Shown here one piece after another: positions 1 to 8,869 of a stretch of 64,000 bases of DNA. The notes beneath the pieces were generated by a model that was given only the letters and a program-made list of their open reading frames with translations, searched no databases and was not told the origin of the DNA. The first letter of the stretch is position 1. Each line of letters starts with the position of its first letter. Source of the stretch: Mycolicibacterium komossense (GTDB lineage: Bacteria; Actinomycetota; Actinomycetes; Mycobacteriales; Mycobacteriaceae); NCBI RefSeq assembly GCF_025822605.1, contig NZ_JACKTY010000028.1, positions 479,264 through 543,263 of the forward strand, read 5' to 3'. The translations under genes were made by a program, and so were the position numbers.

Positions 1-796
1 CGGTGGGAACGTCGCCTGGATCGGCTTTCTGTTCGCGATGATCCTGCCCGCCTATACGATCTCTAGCTTCGACGCCACTGGAAACGCGGCCGAGGAGACC
101 AAGAACGCCGCCCGCAACGCCGCGTGGGGAACCGTGCTGGCCAATACCGCGGCCGTCATCGGCGGCACCATCTTCTTCTACCTGCTGGTGCGAGCAATCC
201 CCGACGTCGGCGCGGTGATGGCCAGCCCCACCCCCGTCAAGCTGATCCTGGACTCGGCGGTGGGCAGCACGCTGACCACCGTCTTTGAGGCCGTCGCCAT
301 CGTCGCGCTGATGGCATGCATCGCCATGCTGCAGCTGACTGCGGTCCGTGTGGTCTGGTCCCAGGCCCGTGACCGCCAGATGCCGGCGGCACACTGGCTG
401 CACAAGCTCAACGGCAACCGCATTCCCATGAACGCGACCTTCGTGGTCACCCTCATCTCGATCGCTGTGTGCTGCTGGTCCTCACTGCTGAGCGTGCTAT
501 CGGCCATGACGGCACTCGCCTGGGCGCTGGCCTACGGTGTGGTCGTCGCGGTCGGCTTCGTTGCGGTACTCCGCAAGAAGCTGCCTGACCATCCCTTCAA
601 CCTCAAAGCCGCTTCACCCGTGGTGTTCGCCATCGCGATCATCTGGTCGATCGTGCTGTGCGTCATCTTGGTGTGGTCGGATTGGCTGCGGGTCGGAGTC
701 GGCATGCTGGTAGCCATCGCGATCGGATTCGGCATCTACGCACTCATCCCCTCGGCGCACCGCGGCAAGCTGGAACGCGAAGGTATCCACAACTGA
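1..796 (+). CDS. APC-family amino acid/amine permease, 3' part
   Basis: The gene begins outside the window; the reading frame is open from base 2. About 264 residues remain, roughly the C-terminal half of a usual 480-520 residue permease. Five or six hydrophobic segments are visible. The segment FDATGNAAEETKNAARNA resembles the conserved intracellular loop after TM6 of amino acid-polyamine-organocation permeases (A/SEE motif). The role would be proton-coupled uptake of an amino acid or amine across the inner membrane. It lies directly upstream of two aldehyde dehydrogenases on the same strand, which suggests that the imported amine is degraded to an acid. The substrate cannot be read from the sequence. 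Family assignment is confident, substrate is inference. Confidence 0.85.
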   Translation, partial: GGNVAWIGFLFAMILPAYTISSFDATGNAAEETKNAARNAAWGTVLANTAAVIGGTIFFYLLVRAIPDVGAVMASPTPVKLILDSAVGSTLTTVFEAVAIVALMACIAMLQLTAVRVVWSQARDRQMPAAHWLHKLNGNRIPMNATFVVTLISIAVCCWSSLLSVLSAMTALAWALAYGVVVAVGFVAVLRKKLPDHPFNLKAASPVVFAIAIIWSIVLCVILVWSDWLRVGVGMLVAIAIGFGIYALIPSAHRGKLEREGIHN

Positions 797-799
797 ATG

Positions 800-840
800 G
801 TGCAGGGTGGTGCCGGCCCCGCGCCGATACCACCCTGCAC
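800..840 (+). terminator. Hairpin after the permease gene
   Basis: GTGCAGGGTGGT (800-811) pairs perfectly with ACCACCCTGCAC (829-840) around a 17-base loop, starting four bases after the permease stop. There is no T-run. It may be a mycobacterial-type terminator or an attenuator, since the next gene starts 45 bases further on. Confidence 0.55.
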
Positions 841-884
841 AGGTTCACATCACCACGCCACACCACCGAAGAGTAGGAAGCACC

Positions 885-2333
885 ATGGCATTCACCGCCC
901 CCACCGTGCCCACCGTCGCCAACCTGATCGATGGCCAGTGGGTCGACGGTTCCGGCACCGACACTCTGACCGTTCTCAACCCGGGCACCGGTCAGGTACT
1001 GACGTCGTTCAGGTCCTCCACTGCCGAGGACGTCGATCGCGCAGTGGCCGCTGCCCGCGCCGCACAACCGGGGTGGGCAGCTCTCTCAGCTCGTCAGCGA
1101 TCTGAGGCGTTGCACGCTATTTCCGTTGAATTCGCCAGTCGCCTCAGCGAATTCATCGGCTTGGAAGTACTCGACGCCGGCAAACCGCTGACCGCAGCCA
1201 CCGAGGAAGAACTGCCCGACATCGCCGATTCGGTGCGCCACTTCGCCGGCGCCGCCCGTGTGCTCAGCGGCCAGGCGGCCGGCGAATACGTCGCCGGCAC
1301 AACGACCTTCATCCGCCGCGAGCCCCTCGGCGTCGTCGCCGGTGTCACGCCGTGGAACTACCCATTGTGGCAGGCGGTGTGGAAGATCATGCCTTCCCTG
1401 GCCGCCGGCAACACCGTGGTCATCAAACCGGCCGAGATCACGCCACTGTCGACCGTCGCATTCGCCGCCTTGGCCCAGCAGCATCTGCCGGCCGGGGTGC
1501 TCAACATCGTCAACGGCCAAGGGAGCGTGGTGGGTGCTGCTTTGGCCGGCCACCCGGGCGTCGACCTGGTGTCCTTCACCGGGTCGACGGCCACCGGCCG
1601 CAATATCGCCGCGGCGGCCGCGCAGAACCCCAACCGGGCGATTCTCGAACTCGGCGGCAACGCGCCCGTCATCGTGTTCGACGACGTGGATATCGACTCG
1701 GCCGCGGAGAGCATCGTCGGTGCCGCCCTCTACAACGCCGGCCAGGAATGCATGGCCGCCACCCGGCTCATCATCGCCGACACCGTCGCCGACCGGTTCC
1801 TCGAAGCCGTCGTCGACAACCTCAAGAAGGTGACACTGGGCGACCCGACCGACGAGCACACGACCCTGGGACCGTTGATCTCGGCCGAGCAACTCGACCG
1901 CGTCGAGAAGCTCATCGCCAACCGGCCCACCTCCTCGACGGTTCTCTGCGGCGGCAACCGGCCTGACCGGCCGGGCTTCTACTTGGAGCCCACGCTCATC
2001 AGCGGCCTGAGCCAAGATGACGACCTCATTCAGCAGGAGATCTTCGGTCCGGTCATGACCGCGCAGACCTTTTCCGACGAGTCCGAAGCGGTTGCCCTGG
2101 CCAACGGCGTGGACTTCGGCCTGGCCGGATCCGTCTGGACCCGCGATATCGGCCGTGGTATGCGCGTGGTCAACGCCCTCAACTACGGCAACGTCTGGAT
2201 CAACAACCACCTCGTCGTTGCGCCCGACCTGCCGATCGGCGGCTTCAACTCGTCCGGCTACGGCAAAGAGGGTGGACAGCTGGGCATCGAAGAGTTCACC
2301 CGCGTCAAACAGATCGGCATCAGCCTCACCTGA
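885..2333 (+). CDS. Aldehyde dehydrogenase, aminobutyraldehyde/betaine-aldehyde type
   Basis: A 482-residue NAD(P)-dependent aldehyde dehydrogenase of full family length. Visible landmarks are the cofactor-site TPWNYP (Asn about 158), VVIKPAE (about 178), FTGSTATG (about 231), the general-base Glu255 in LELGG, and catalytic Cys289 in NAGQECMAA. The NAGQ(E/D)C context is typical of aminobutyraldehyde and betaine aldehyde dehydrogenases, so oxidation of an omega-aminoaldehyde such as 4-aminobutanal is the best guess. The start at 885 has GTAGGAAG just upstream; an in-frame GTG at 807 lies inside the preceding hairpin and is less likely. It sits between a permease and a second dehydrogenase on the same strand. 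Confidence 0.85.
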   Translation: MAFTAPTVPTVANLIDGQWVDGSGTDTLTVLNPGTGQVLTSFRSSTAEDVDRAVAAARAAQPGWAALSARQRSEALHAISVEFASRLSEFIGLEVLDAGKPLTAATEEELPDIADSVRHFAGAARVLSGQAAGEYVAGTTTFIRREPLGVVAGVTPWNYPLWQAVWKIMPSLAAGNTVVIKPAEITPLSTVAFAALAQQHLPAGVLNIVNGQGSVVGAALAGHPGVDLVSFTGSTATGRNIAAAAAQNPNRAILELGGNAPVIVFDDVDIDSAAESIVGAALYNAGQECMAATRLIIADTVADRFLEAVVDNLKKVTLGDPTDEHTTLGPLISAEQLDRVEKLIANRPTSSTVLCGGNRPDRPGFYLEPTLISGLSQDDDLIQQEIFGPVMTAQTFSDESEAVALANGVDFGLAGSVWTRDIGRGMRVVNALNYGNVWINNHLVVAPDLPIGGFNSSGYGKEGGQLGIEEFTRVKQIGISLT

Positions 2334-2348
2334 TCCGCAGCTGCTCAT

Positions 2349-2383
2349 CGCGGCCCGCCCAGACTCAGCATGGGCGGGCCGCG
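2349..2383 (+). terminator. Strong hairpin between two dehydrogenase genes
   Basis: CGCGGCCCGCCCA (2349-2361) is a perfect inverted match to TGGGCGGGCCGCG (2371-2383), with a 9-base loop and no T-run. It could terminate or lower read-through between the two genes, or protect an mRNA end. Confidence 0.55.
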
Positions 2384-2410
2384 CCGACTTGCCAACCGAA
2401 AGGCACGATC

Positions 2411-3943
2411 ATGACCCGCATCGCCGGCGTCGATCCCCGTACCGCTGCGACGCTTCCGGCGGTCGTCGAAGCAACACCCGATCACCAGGTCGACACCATC
2501 GCCGAGATCGCCGCAGCCGCTGCCGCAGGCCTCGAGGCCATGGGCCGTCATGGGCGCGGTGAACTACTCGACGCCATGGCCGACGCCACTGAGCGCCACC
2601 GCGACGAACTTGTCAAGACCGCGGCGCTCGAAACCGGCTTCGCCGTAGGCAAACTCGACGGCGAACTAACCCGCGCCGTGTATCAGCTTCGGTTCTTCGC
2701 CGACGTACTTCGCGACGGCAGCTACCTCGAAGCCACGATCGACCGCGCCGGTGCCAGTGCGATGGGGCCGCGGCCGGACCTGCGGAGGATGCTGGTCCCG
2801 ATCGGCCCGGTCGCGGTCTTCGGAGCCAGCAACTTCCCCTTCGCATTCTCGGTACTCGGCGGAGACACCGCCTCCGCTCTGGCTGCCGGCAGCCCGGTGG
2901 TGGTCAAGGCACACGACTCTCATCCGGCCACCTCCAAACTGTCGTTGGACGTGCTGGCCGCGACTGCCGTCCAGACCGCGGCACCCGAGGGAGTGATCGG
3001 CGCCGTGTACGGACGCAGTGCCGCCGTCCACCTGGTGGCACATCCCGCTATCCGGGCCGTCGGCTTCACCGGCTCACTCAGCGGTGGAAAAGCCTTGCTG
3101 GACATCATCAATCGGCGCGCCGACCCGATACCGTTCTACGGTGAGCTGAGCAGCCTCAACCCGGTGATCGTCACGCCGGCGGCCGCCGCGGAACGCGGCG
3201 AGACGATCGGCACCGAGCTGGCCGCCTCGTTCACGCTCGGAGCCGGTCAGCTGTGCACTAAGCCCGGCCTGGTGCTCGTTCCCGACAACGCCGACGGCGA
3301 CGCCCTGGCCTACGCGGTGCGTAACGCACTGACCGACGTGGCCGCCGCCCCCCTGCTCAACGAGCGCATCTTCAACAGCTACCGCAGCGAAACCCGCGAC
3401 CTGCGGGAGCAGCAACACCTCAGCATCCTTGGTGACCCTCGCGACGGGTCTACCCACGCCGGTTTCACCGTCGAGCCCATCGCCTTCGAGACCAACGTGG
3501 CGAATCTGCACCGAGATCTCGTCACTGAGATCTTCGGCCCGGTAACCGTGATCGTGCGGTACCCCGCCGGCGACGTCGAAGCAGCCACCCGCTCGACGAT
3601 GGAGCTGCTGCCACACTCGCTGACGGCCACCATCCACCATGGCGCGGACGAGGACACCCTGCTAGCCCAGCTCACCGAAATCGCGCGACCGACAGCCGGG
3701 CGCATCGTCTACAACGGTTTTCCCACCGGAGTCGCGGTGTCGTGGGCTCAGACGCACGGCGGACCGTGGCCGGCGACGAATTCGTTGCACACATCGGTCG
3801 GCGCCACGGCGATCCGCCGGTTCCTGCGCCCGGTGACCTACCAGAACGCGCCGGAATCAGTACTGCCCGAGGAACTACACGACAGCTTCGGCGCAGTGGC
3901 ACGCAGGCTTGACGGCGTGCTGGTACTGCCGACTGAACGATGA
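2411..3943 (+). CDS. Alpha-ketoglutarate semialdehyde dehydrogenase-like aldehyde dehydrogenase
   Basis: A 510-residue aldehyde dehydrogenase of the divergent NADP-dependent branch that includes 2,5-dioxovalerate (ketoglutarate semialdehyde) dehydrogenase. Landmarks are FGASNFPFAFS with Asn141, VVVKAHDSHP (163-172), GFTGSLSGG (218-226), Glu245 in YGELSSLNP and catalytic Cys282 in GAGQLCTKPG. The family converts ketoglutarate semialdehyde to 2-oxoglutarate at the end of hydroxyproline, lysine or sugar-acid routes. ATG at 2411 follows AACCGAAAGG. The gene is probably in one transcription unit with the dehydrogenase before it and the SDR after it. The physiological aldehyde is inferred, not shown. 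Confidence 0.82.
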   Translation: MTRIAGVDPRTAATLPAVVEATPDHQVDTIAEIAAAAAAGLEAMGRHGRGELLDAMADATERHRDELVKTAALETGFAVGKLDGELTRAVYQLRFFADVLRDGSYLEATIDRAGASAMGPRPDLRRMLVPIGPVAVFGASNFPFAFSVLGGDTASALAAGSPVVVKAHDSHPATSKLSLDVLAATAVQTAAPEGVIGAVYGRSAAVHLVAHPAIRAVGFTGSLSGGKALLDIINRRADPIPFYGELSSLNPVIVTPAAAAERGETIGTELAASFTLGAGQLCTKPGLVLVPDNADGDALAYAVRNALTDVAAAPLLNERIFNSYRSETRDLREQQHLSILGDPRDGSTHAGFTVEPIAFETNVANLHRDLVTEIFGPVTVIVRYPAGDVEAATRSTMELLPHSLTATIHHGADEDTLLAQLTEIARPTAGRIVYNGFPTGVAVSWAQTHGGPWPATNSLHTSVGATAIRRFLRPVTYQNAPESVLPEELHDSFGAVARRLDGVLVLPTER

Positions 3944-3984
3944 CCGTCGAAGCCGAGCAGCCCTGCACCCCCAACGAGTGAAAG

Positions 3985-4770
3985 ATGTTTCCCGCCATGG
4001 TCTTACCCGTCACAATTGTCACTGGAGCATCGTCCGGTATCGGCGCCGCCACTGCGCACCTGCTCGCCCAGCGTGGACATGCAGTCGCGCTGTTGGCCCG
4101 CGACGAGGTGGCGCTGCGAGAAGTCGCGGCGGCCCTTCCCGATGGCTCGACATCCTTGGTGCGCCCCTGCGACGTGACTGATCCCGAACAGGTCACCGCG
4201 GCAGTCGGGGCCGTCGTGGACGAACTGGGAACGCCGTTCGGATTGATCAACGCCGCGGGTGTCTGCGCTCCCGGACCGCTGTCGGACATCACAACCGACA
4301 GCTGGCACACCACGCTGGCCGTCAACCTCACCGGCACCTTCCTCATGTGCCAGGCCGTAGTCGCAGCCAGGCGCGCGTCCACGGAAGTAGGCAGCATCGT
4401 CAACCTCGGCTCGGAAGCCGCATCCATCGGGATGCCGCACTACTCGGCGTACTGCGCGAGTAAGGCCGGCGTGCTAGGACTCACTCGTGCCCTCGCCGCG
4501 GAGCTGGCCCCCCGGGTGCGGGTCAACGCCCTGTGCCCAGGACCAGTCGATACCCCGATGCTGCGCAGCGAGCTTGCGTTGTCCGACGATCTCGACCAGG
4601 CCTACAAGGCCGAGATTGCCCGTGTTCCGCTGCGCGCCATTGCGAGCGCCGCCGAGGTTGGCGACGCTGCGGTGTGGCTGCTACACGCCGGCACCGCCAC
4701 GGGCACTGCGCTCGCGCTCGACGGCGGAACCACGGTGGCGTGCTACGGCGCCGCGCCACATCAGCACTAG
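3985..4770 (+). CDS. SDR-family oxidoreductase (FabG-like)
   Basis: A short-chain dehydrogenase of 261 residues. It has the classical N-terminal nucleotide site TGASSGIG (about residue 12), the NAAG-type segment INAAGV, catalytic Ser in NLGSEAAS, and the YSAYCASK signature (Tyr-x-x-x-Lys, about 153-160), followed by CPGPVDTPM. It probably reduces or oxidises a keto/hydroxy intermediate with NAD(P)(H). An alternative start is the ATG at 3997, four codons downstream. It lies 41 bases after a dehydrogenase gene and 23 bases before a luciferase-like gene, so it is likely in the same operon. The substrate is unknown. Confidence 0.85.
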   Translation: MFPAMVLPVTIVTGASSGIGAATAHLLAQRGHAVALLARDEVALREVAAALPDGSTSLVRPCDVTDPEQVTAAVGAVVDELGTPFGLINAAGVCAPGPLSDITTDSWHTTLAVNLTGTFLMCQAVVAARRASTEVGSIVNLGSEAASIGMPHYSAYCASKAGVLGLTRALAAELAPRVRVNALCPGPVDTPMLRSELALSDDLDQAYKAEIARVPLRAIASAAEVGDAAVWLLHAGTATGTALALDGGTTVACYGAAPHQH

Positions 4771-4793
4771 CCGACCGCGGGCAGGAGGCGATC

Positions 4794-5603
4794 ATGTCAC
4801 TCAAGCAGGCACTCAACGTACCCAACGTCGGAAACCCAAACGCCATAGTCGAATTGGCGATGCAGGCCGAAGCCGCGGGGTGGGACGGGTTCTTCGTCTG
4901 GGACACCCTGCAGACCGATGCGTCTCAGCGCGTCGACGTACTGGACCCCGCCGCGACCCTCTCGGCAATTGCTGTGTCGACCTCGAAGATCGCACTCGGC
5001 CCGATGGTCGTCGCGCTCCCCCGTCGCCGCCCCTGGAAGGTGGCCAAGGAGATCATCACCATCGATCATCTCTCTGGCGGTCGAGTCCTCGCCGGGTTCG
5101 GCCTGGGCGCCCCGCCAAAGGAGGAGTTCGGCGATTTTGGTGAACCGACCGACCTCCGGGCACGCGCCGAACTACTCGACGAGGGCCTGACAATCATCGA
5201 CGCGATGTTCACAGGTGAAACACTTGATCACGTCGGACCCGCGTTCACGGTACACGCGCACCTGAGCCCAAGGGGCTATCAACGGCCGCGGCCGCCGATC
5301 TGGGTGGCCTCCATCGGCACCAACCGTGGCCCAGTGGCCCGGGCACGGCGATGGGACGGAGTCTTTGCTCTTACCAAGGACTCTCAAGGACTTACCCCCG
5401 CAGACGTACACGCGTGGAGAGGCAGACTCGACCGTGAGGACGACTACGTCATCGCCACCGCCGCCCGCCCCGGAATCCACTCCCGCGACCTGGAGGCCGC
5501 CGGGCTGAACTGGCGGGTAAGTGAACCGCCACGCCTTCACAACGACTGGATTACCGACCTGCGTCCGCTCGTGCTCGCCGGACCGGATGCGTCGGACTTC
5601 TGA
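4794..5603 (+). CDS. Luciferase-like (LLM class) flavin/F420 oxidoreductase
   Basis: A protein of 269 residues with the bacterial luciferase TIM-barrel pattern: GWDGFFVWDT (about 25), IALGPMVVALPRRRPWKVAKE (about 64-84), DHLSGGRVLAGFGLGAP (about 89-105), and RPRPPIWVAS (about 165). Family members use FMNH2 or F420H2. At 269 residues it is short, so the C-terminal part is reduced. AGGAGG stands eight bases before the ATG at 4794 and fixes the start. It closes the first operon of the window. Whether it belongs to amine degradation or to another redox step cannot be told. Confidence 0.82.
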   Translation: MSLKQALNVPNVGNPNAIVELAMQAEAAGWDGFFVWDTLQTDASQRVDVLDPAATLSAIAVSTSKIALGPMVVALPRRRPWKVAKEIITIDHLSGGRVLAGFGLGAPPKEEFGDFGEPTDLRARAELLDEGLTIIDAMFTGETLDHVGPAFTVHAHLSPRGYQRPRPPIWVASIGTNRGPVARARRWDGVFALTKDSQGLTPADVHAWRGRLDREDDYVIATAARPGIHSRDLEAAGLNWRVSEPPRLHNDWITDLRPLVLAGPDASDF

Positions 5604-5616
5604 GCCGAAACTGTGC

Positions 5617-5668
5617 CTCGGCGGGCTCAGTGCCGCGGATCCCACCCCACGACACTGAGCCCGCCGAG
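5617..5668. terminator. Bidirectional hairpin between convergent genes
   Basis: CTCGGCGGGCTCAGTG (5617-5632) is perfectly complementary to CACTGAGCCCGCCGAG (5653-5668), a 16-bp stem with a 20-base loop. It lies between two genes that end towards each other, so it can serve both strands. Confidence 0.75.
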
Positions 5669-5690
5669 CTCTGGAAAAGGCGCCTGCCCC

Positions 5691-6194
5691 TTACTCACCA
5701 GCCGCGGAAACATAGATGAAGCCACGTTCCAACACCGGGTCGAGGATTCCGCTGCCGATCTCGTCTGCGGCCAGTTCGACCGGGGCAGGATCACGGTGCT
5801 GGCCGGGATAGCCGATCAGCTTCATCACCTGCGGGGTCATGAAGTAGGCGCCGGCCACTACCGCTGACAGCGGATCGAAAGTGATCGCGTCCTCAGCCGA
5901 CATCTTCTTGAGCGCATCCCACAATCCGTCCTCCGGGGTATCGGCGAGGCTGGTGGCCCCGTCGACGATGGCGTCGAACACGTCTGCCCGTGCCGCGAGC
6001 GCAAGCTGTAGGTATGACGTGTATTGCTCGGCGTCACTGGCTTTCGGGTTGGCACCCGACGCGGGGATCAAGCAGTCGGCCACCCGCAGCAGTGCCGCCA
6101 ACTCGGTCCCGGCGAGCGCGCGCGGCGGACGGGTGTTGCGGGGCGGCACCGAAAGGCGTTGCTGGGTAGCGGTTGGACGTCCGTTGGAGCTCAT
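5691..6194 (-). CDS. Small partner subunit of GMC oxidoreductase (gluconate 2-dehydrogenase subunit 3-like)
   Basis: A 167-residue protein whose start overlaps the stop of the GMC oxidoreductase by four bases (ATGA), implying coupled translation. The N-terminus is Arg/Pro-rich. The segment ALLRVADCLIPASGANPKASDAE resembles the start of gluconate 2-dehydrogenase subunit 3 proteins (LxAxADxxIPxD...PGA), and the rest is alpha-helical. These subunits accompany membrane or periplasmic GMC dehydrogenases and may aid folding or export; I see no convincing Tat signal in this copy. Its job is inferred from the partner and this weak motif match. Confidence 0.6.
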   Translation of the reverse strand: MSSNGRPTATQQRLSVPPRNTRPPRALAGTELAALLRVADCLIPASGANPKASDAEQYTSYLQLALAARADVFDAIVDGATSLADTPEDGLWDALKKMSAEDAITFDPLSAVVAGAYFMTPQVMKLIGYPGQHRDPAPVELAADEIGSGILDPVLERGFIYVSAAGE

Positions 6195-7828
6195 ACGTTT
6201 GCCTTTCGGGTGGCGAACTGGTCGACGAGGTTCTTGGCGACACGCAGCGCCAGGGCGCTGATCGTGCACGTCGGGTTGGCGGATCCGGAGGTGACGAAGA
6301 TGCTGCCGTCGGCGATGTAGAGGTTGTCGATGTCGTGGGTCTTGCCGTACGAGTCGACGACGGAGGTCGCCGGGTCGTCCCCCATCCGGGCGGTGCCCAG
6401 TAGATGACCCGGCTGGTCCACCCAGATTTCCTGGGTGATGATGCGGACCGCTCCCGCGGCTTCATGCAGCTCGACCATCCGGTCGACGGTGAATTTCAAG
6501 ATTTTGCGGGTGTTTTCGCTGATGCGGTACTCGATCTTGGGCGCCGGCAGCCCATCACTGTCGACCAGATCGGGCGAGAGGGTGACGCGGTTGTGCGGCT
6601 CGGGCAGATCCTCGGTGTTGGCGGCCCAGAGGATCCCGTTCTGCGCCAGTCGGGCGACATCGTGTACTGCCGGGCCCCACAGTTCTTCGAAGTCGAGTTG
6701 GCGGTGGGCCTCGATGGCGTTGAGCGGGCCCGGGGTCGGCAGGATGTGCATCTTGCTTCCCCGTACGAACCCGCGCGATTCGTCGGTTTCGTAAAACTCG
6801 AGGGAATGGATCAACTGCCCGGCCGGACCGCGCCAGCTCTCCAGCGGCTCCTCGTAGAACCCGAGTGCGCTGCAGTTGGGATGCAGCATCAGGTTTCGCC
6901 CGACCATGTCCGAAGAGTTGGCCAGACCATTGGGGTGTCTGTCACTGGCGGACAGGAGTAGCAGCCGCGGTGTACCCACCCCATTGGCGCACATGACCAC
7001 GGCGCGGGCGGCCTGAAACTGCACCACGCCCTCGCGGTCGACATATTCCGCGCCAGTGGCCAGCCCGGTGTCATCGTCGGTCACCACCTTGCGAACCCGG
7101 GCGCCGGTGACGACCTTGGCCCCAAGTTTCTGAGCTTGCGGCAGGTAGATCAAATCAAACGATGCTTTCGCGCCTTGGGGGCAGCCCCATTCGCAGGTGC
7201 CCCAACGACCGCACTGCTCAAGGGTTTTGAACTTCTGACTCGCGATGGCATTGGTACCCGGCCACCAGTGCCAGCCCAGGGTGTTGGCCGCCTCGGCGCC
7301 CTTGATCCCAGCCTTGCCCAACGGATTCGGGGGCAGCGGGTACTCGAGCCCGTCTGGGTAGGCGGTATCACCGTCAACCCCCGATACGCCGATGAACGCG
7401 TCGACCTCGTCGTGATACGGCTTGAGATCGTCGTAACAGATAGGCCAGTCGTCGCTGACGCCGTCGAGTGTTTTCACCCGGAAATCCGAAGGGACCAAAC
7501 GCGGCCACTCCGCGCCGTAAAAGATGGAACTGCCGCCGACTGCGTTGAACATCACCGGCCACATGTCGGAGTCCGCGACGTCAACGGGATAGTCCGACGG
7601 AAGGTTACGAACGTTGGGATCGTGGGACCAGTCATGCTGGATCAGCAGTTCCCATTCAGGGTGGTTCGCCGGGAAATCGCTCGGGTTGACCCAGTCGCCC
7701 TGCTCCAACACGACCACACTCAAGCCTGCGGCGGCAGCGGTGTGTGCGACGACCGCACCGGACGGGCCGGCTCCGATCACGAGGACATCGACCGGGGGGT
7801 TCCCGTCGCCGGAAGTATGTGATGCCAT
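6191..7828 (-). CDS. GMC-family FAD oxidoreductase
   Basis: A protein of 545 residues with the dinucleotide site VIGAGPSGAVVAHTAAAAG (19-24 GAGPSG), the GMC signature region GGSSIFYGAEWPRL (about 97), a central VMCANGVGTPRLLLLS (about 285) and a C-terminal domain with PGHLLGTARMGDD and SGSANPTCTISALALRVA. The family oxidises alcohols or sugars with FAD. The HLLGTARMG motif is typical of the gluconate/sorbose dehydrogenase branch. It is translated ahead of the small subunit gene with a four-base overlap. No cytochrome c subunit gene is adjacent, so the electron acceptor is unclear. A TTGTCGACAT half-palindrome lies about 100 bases upstream. Confidence 0.85.
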   Translation of the reverse strand: MASHTSGDGNPPVDVLVIGAGPSGAVVAHTAAAAGLSVVVLEQGDWVNPSDFPANHPEWELLIQHDWSHDPNVRNLPSDYPVDVADSDMWPVMFNAVGGSSIFYGAEWPRLVPSDFRVKTLDGVSDDWPICYDDLKPYHDEVDAFIGVSGVDGDTAYPDGLEYPLPPNPLGKAGIKGAEAANTLGWHWWPGTNAIASQKFKTLEQCGRWGTCEWGCPQGAKASFDLIYLPQAQKLGAKVVTGARVRKVVTDDDTGLATGAEYVDREGVVQFQAARAVVMCANGVGTPRLLLLSASDRHPNGLANSSDMVGRNLMLHPNCSALGFYEEPLESWRGPAGQLIHSLEFYETDESRGFVRGSKMHILPTPGPLNAIEAHRQLDFEELWGPAVHDVARLAQNGILWAANTEDLPEPHNRVTLSPDLVDSDGLPAPKIEYRISENTRKILKFTVDRMVELHEAAGAVRIITQEIWVDQPGHLLGTARMGDDPATSVVDSYGKTHDIDNLYIADGSIFVTSGSANPTCTISALALRVAKNLVDQFATRKANV

Positions 7829-7930
7829 GAGGACCTCTCTTGAAAGACACCGTCACGACGTGCGGGCTGCGTCGAACGGATGGGCGTCTCAGACGTCGAA
7901 CACAATCGGACGAGATCGAATAATTGTGCA

Positions 7931-7940
7931 TTGTCGACAT
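7931..7940. promoter_or_regulatory. Candidate operator, palindrome copy 1
   Basis: TTGTCGACAT within ATTGTCGACAT, one mismatch from the perfect palindrome TTGTCGACAA. It lies 103 bases upstream of the GMC oxidoreductase start. The yGT-n-ACr layout fits operators of FadR-type GntR regulators. Confidence 0.45.
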
Positions 7941-8126
7941 GAGCCAATTTGATTCTGGCGTCGATCTCCTTCGGCGTCAAGTATTCGCGCGAATCGATAC
8001 CGACCGTCGGACCCAACACTCACTGTCGACCGCCCCTGCCGCGCCGGTGCGATACCGGACCGGGGCGAAGACCCTCACAAACGCGGCTGCCCCAGGTCGG
8101 AGAACGCACGGAAGGCAGATAGGCTA

Positions 8127-8136
8127 TTGTCGACAA
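8127..8136. promoter_or_regulatory. Candidate operator, palindrome copy 2
   Basis: Perfect TTGTCGACAA, preceded by A to give ATTGTCGACAA. It is about 200 bases upstream of the small gene at 8339 and 300 bases from the GMC gene, in the same divergent spacer as copy 1. Confidence 0.5.
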
Positions 8137-8338
8137 GGAGCAATATCCAGTCCGTACCGAACATCGCCATCCACCCTCCAGCAGGCTCACGCCGGCCCTG
8201 GTGAAGAAGACCAGCTGCGATACGTAGTGCGCAGGGGCGCTTGCACATTGCGGCGCAGACATGTCGCCATTCGGACGACCAACACTCATATCGGGGCGAA
8301 CACGGGTTTCGCCGTCACGACTACCGAGGGGATTCACG

Positions 8339-8818
8339 ATGCAGCAGTGGCACACCGCCGAGGAGATTGCCGCAGAGCATGACCGGCTCGCCGGGACTCT
8401 GCACGGTTGGCATCCCCCCTACGCCCACGGGGTCGGATTCATACCGGCAGACGCCCCCGGCCCTCTTGCTGAGCACTTCCAGGTTGTCAATGTTGTTGAT
8501 GCCGGGCAGCATTCGTTGCCCGGCGTGGTGATGGCGGACGTCACCGGCTATCGACGTGGCACAGCGTCCTACACCCTCGGCCGAGGCGAACTCGAACGGG
8601 CGATCAGGCAACTGGCCCCCGCCGAAGCCTTGACCGATCATCCGCATCCGAACCTGTGGACCTGGCGCGACCGCTATCTGCCCGCACTCGCCACGGATCC
8701 CAATGCGCGGCTGATAGCAGTCTTCCTGGCAACGAAGGAAGTCAGCGACGACGAGGCAGCCGAGGTCGCCGCCTTCCGCGAAGCGGTAGAAGCAACCAAC
8801 CAGGACGAGGGTCACTGA
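8339..8818 (+). CDS. Unknown small protein (159 residues)
   Basis: I do not recognise this protein. ATG at 8339 follows GAGGGGATT. It starts MQQWHTAEEIAAEHDRL, is rich in acidic residues and Trp/His (GWHPPYAHG, HPHPNLWTW), and ends in a charged helix EVSDDEAAEVAAFREAVEA. There is no signal peptide or membrane segment, so it is probably cytoplasmic. It is followed 104 bases later by the heme-degrading-domain gene, and both are preceded by copies of the same palindrome. Codon use and composition look normal, so I consider it a real gene of unknown function. Confidence 0.65.
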   Translation: MQQWHTAEEIAAEHDRLAGTLHGWHPPYAHGVGFIPADAPGPLAEHFQVVNVVDAGQHSLPGVVMADVTGYRRGTASYTLGRGELERAIRQLAPAEALTDHPHPNLWTWRDRYLPALATDPNARLIAVFLATKEVSDDEAAEVAAFREAVEATNQDEGH

Positions 8819-8869
8819 CGAGTCGTCCGGCGTGGTTACGGCCTGAGTCCAGCAGGCCGAACGCAGAGT

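Larger units (their letters stand above)
7829..8338. other. 510-base intergenic region with two palindromes
   Basis: The divergent spacer between the GMC oxidoreductase (minus) and a small unknown gene (plus). It contains two of the three TTGTCGACAA-type palindromes described separately. Reading frames here are short and lack ribosome binding sites. I see no gene I can support. Confidence 0.6.

Noticed and set aside
1086..2348. A 420-codon open frame antisense to the aldehyde dehydrogenase
   Set aside because: It is rich in Gly/Val/Arg/Asp without any family motif, and lies entirely opposite a gene with catalytic residues. High GC creates long antisense frames.
7777..8019. A minus-strand frame with protein-like text (SREYLTPKEIDARIKLAHVDN) before the GMC gene
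   Set aside because: It overlaps the GMC start in another frame, has no ribosome site and ends in shadow-like sequence. The protein-like part probably reflects the lower GC of the spacer.
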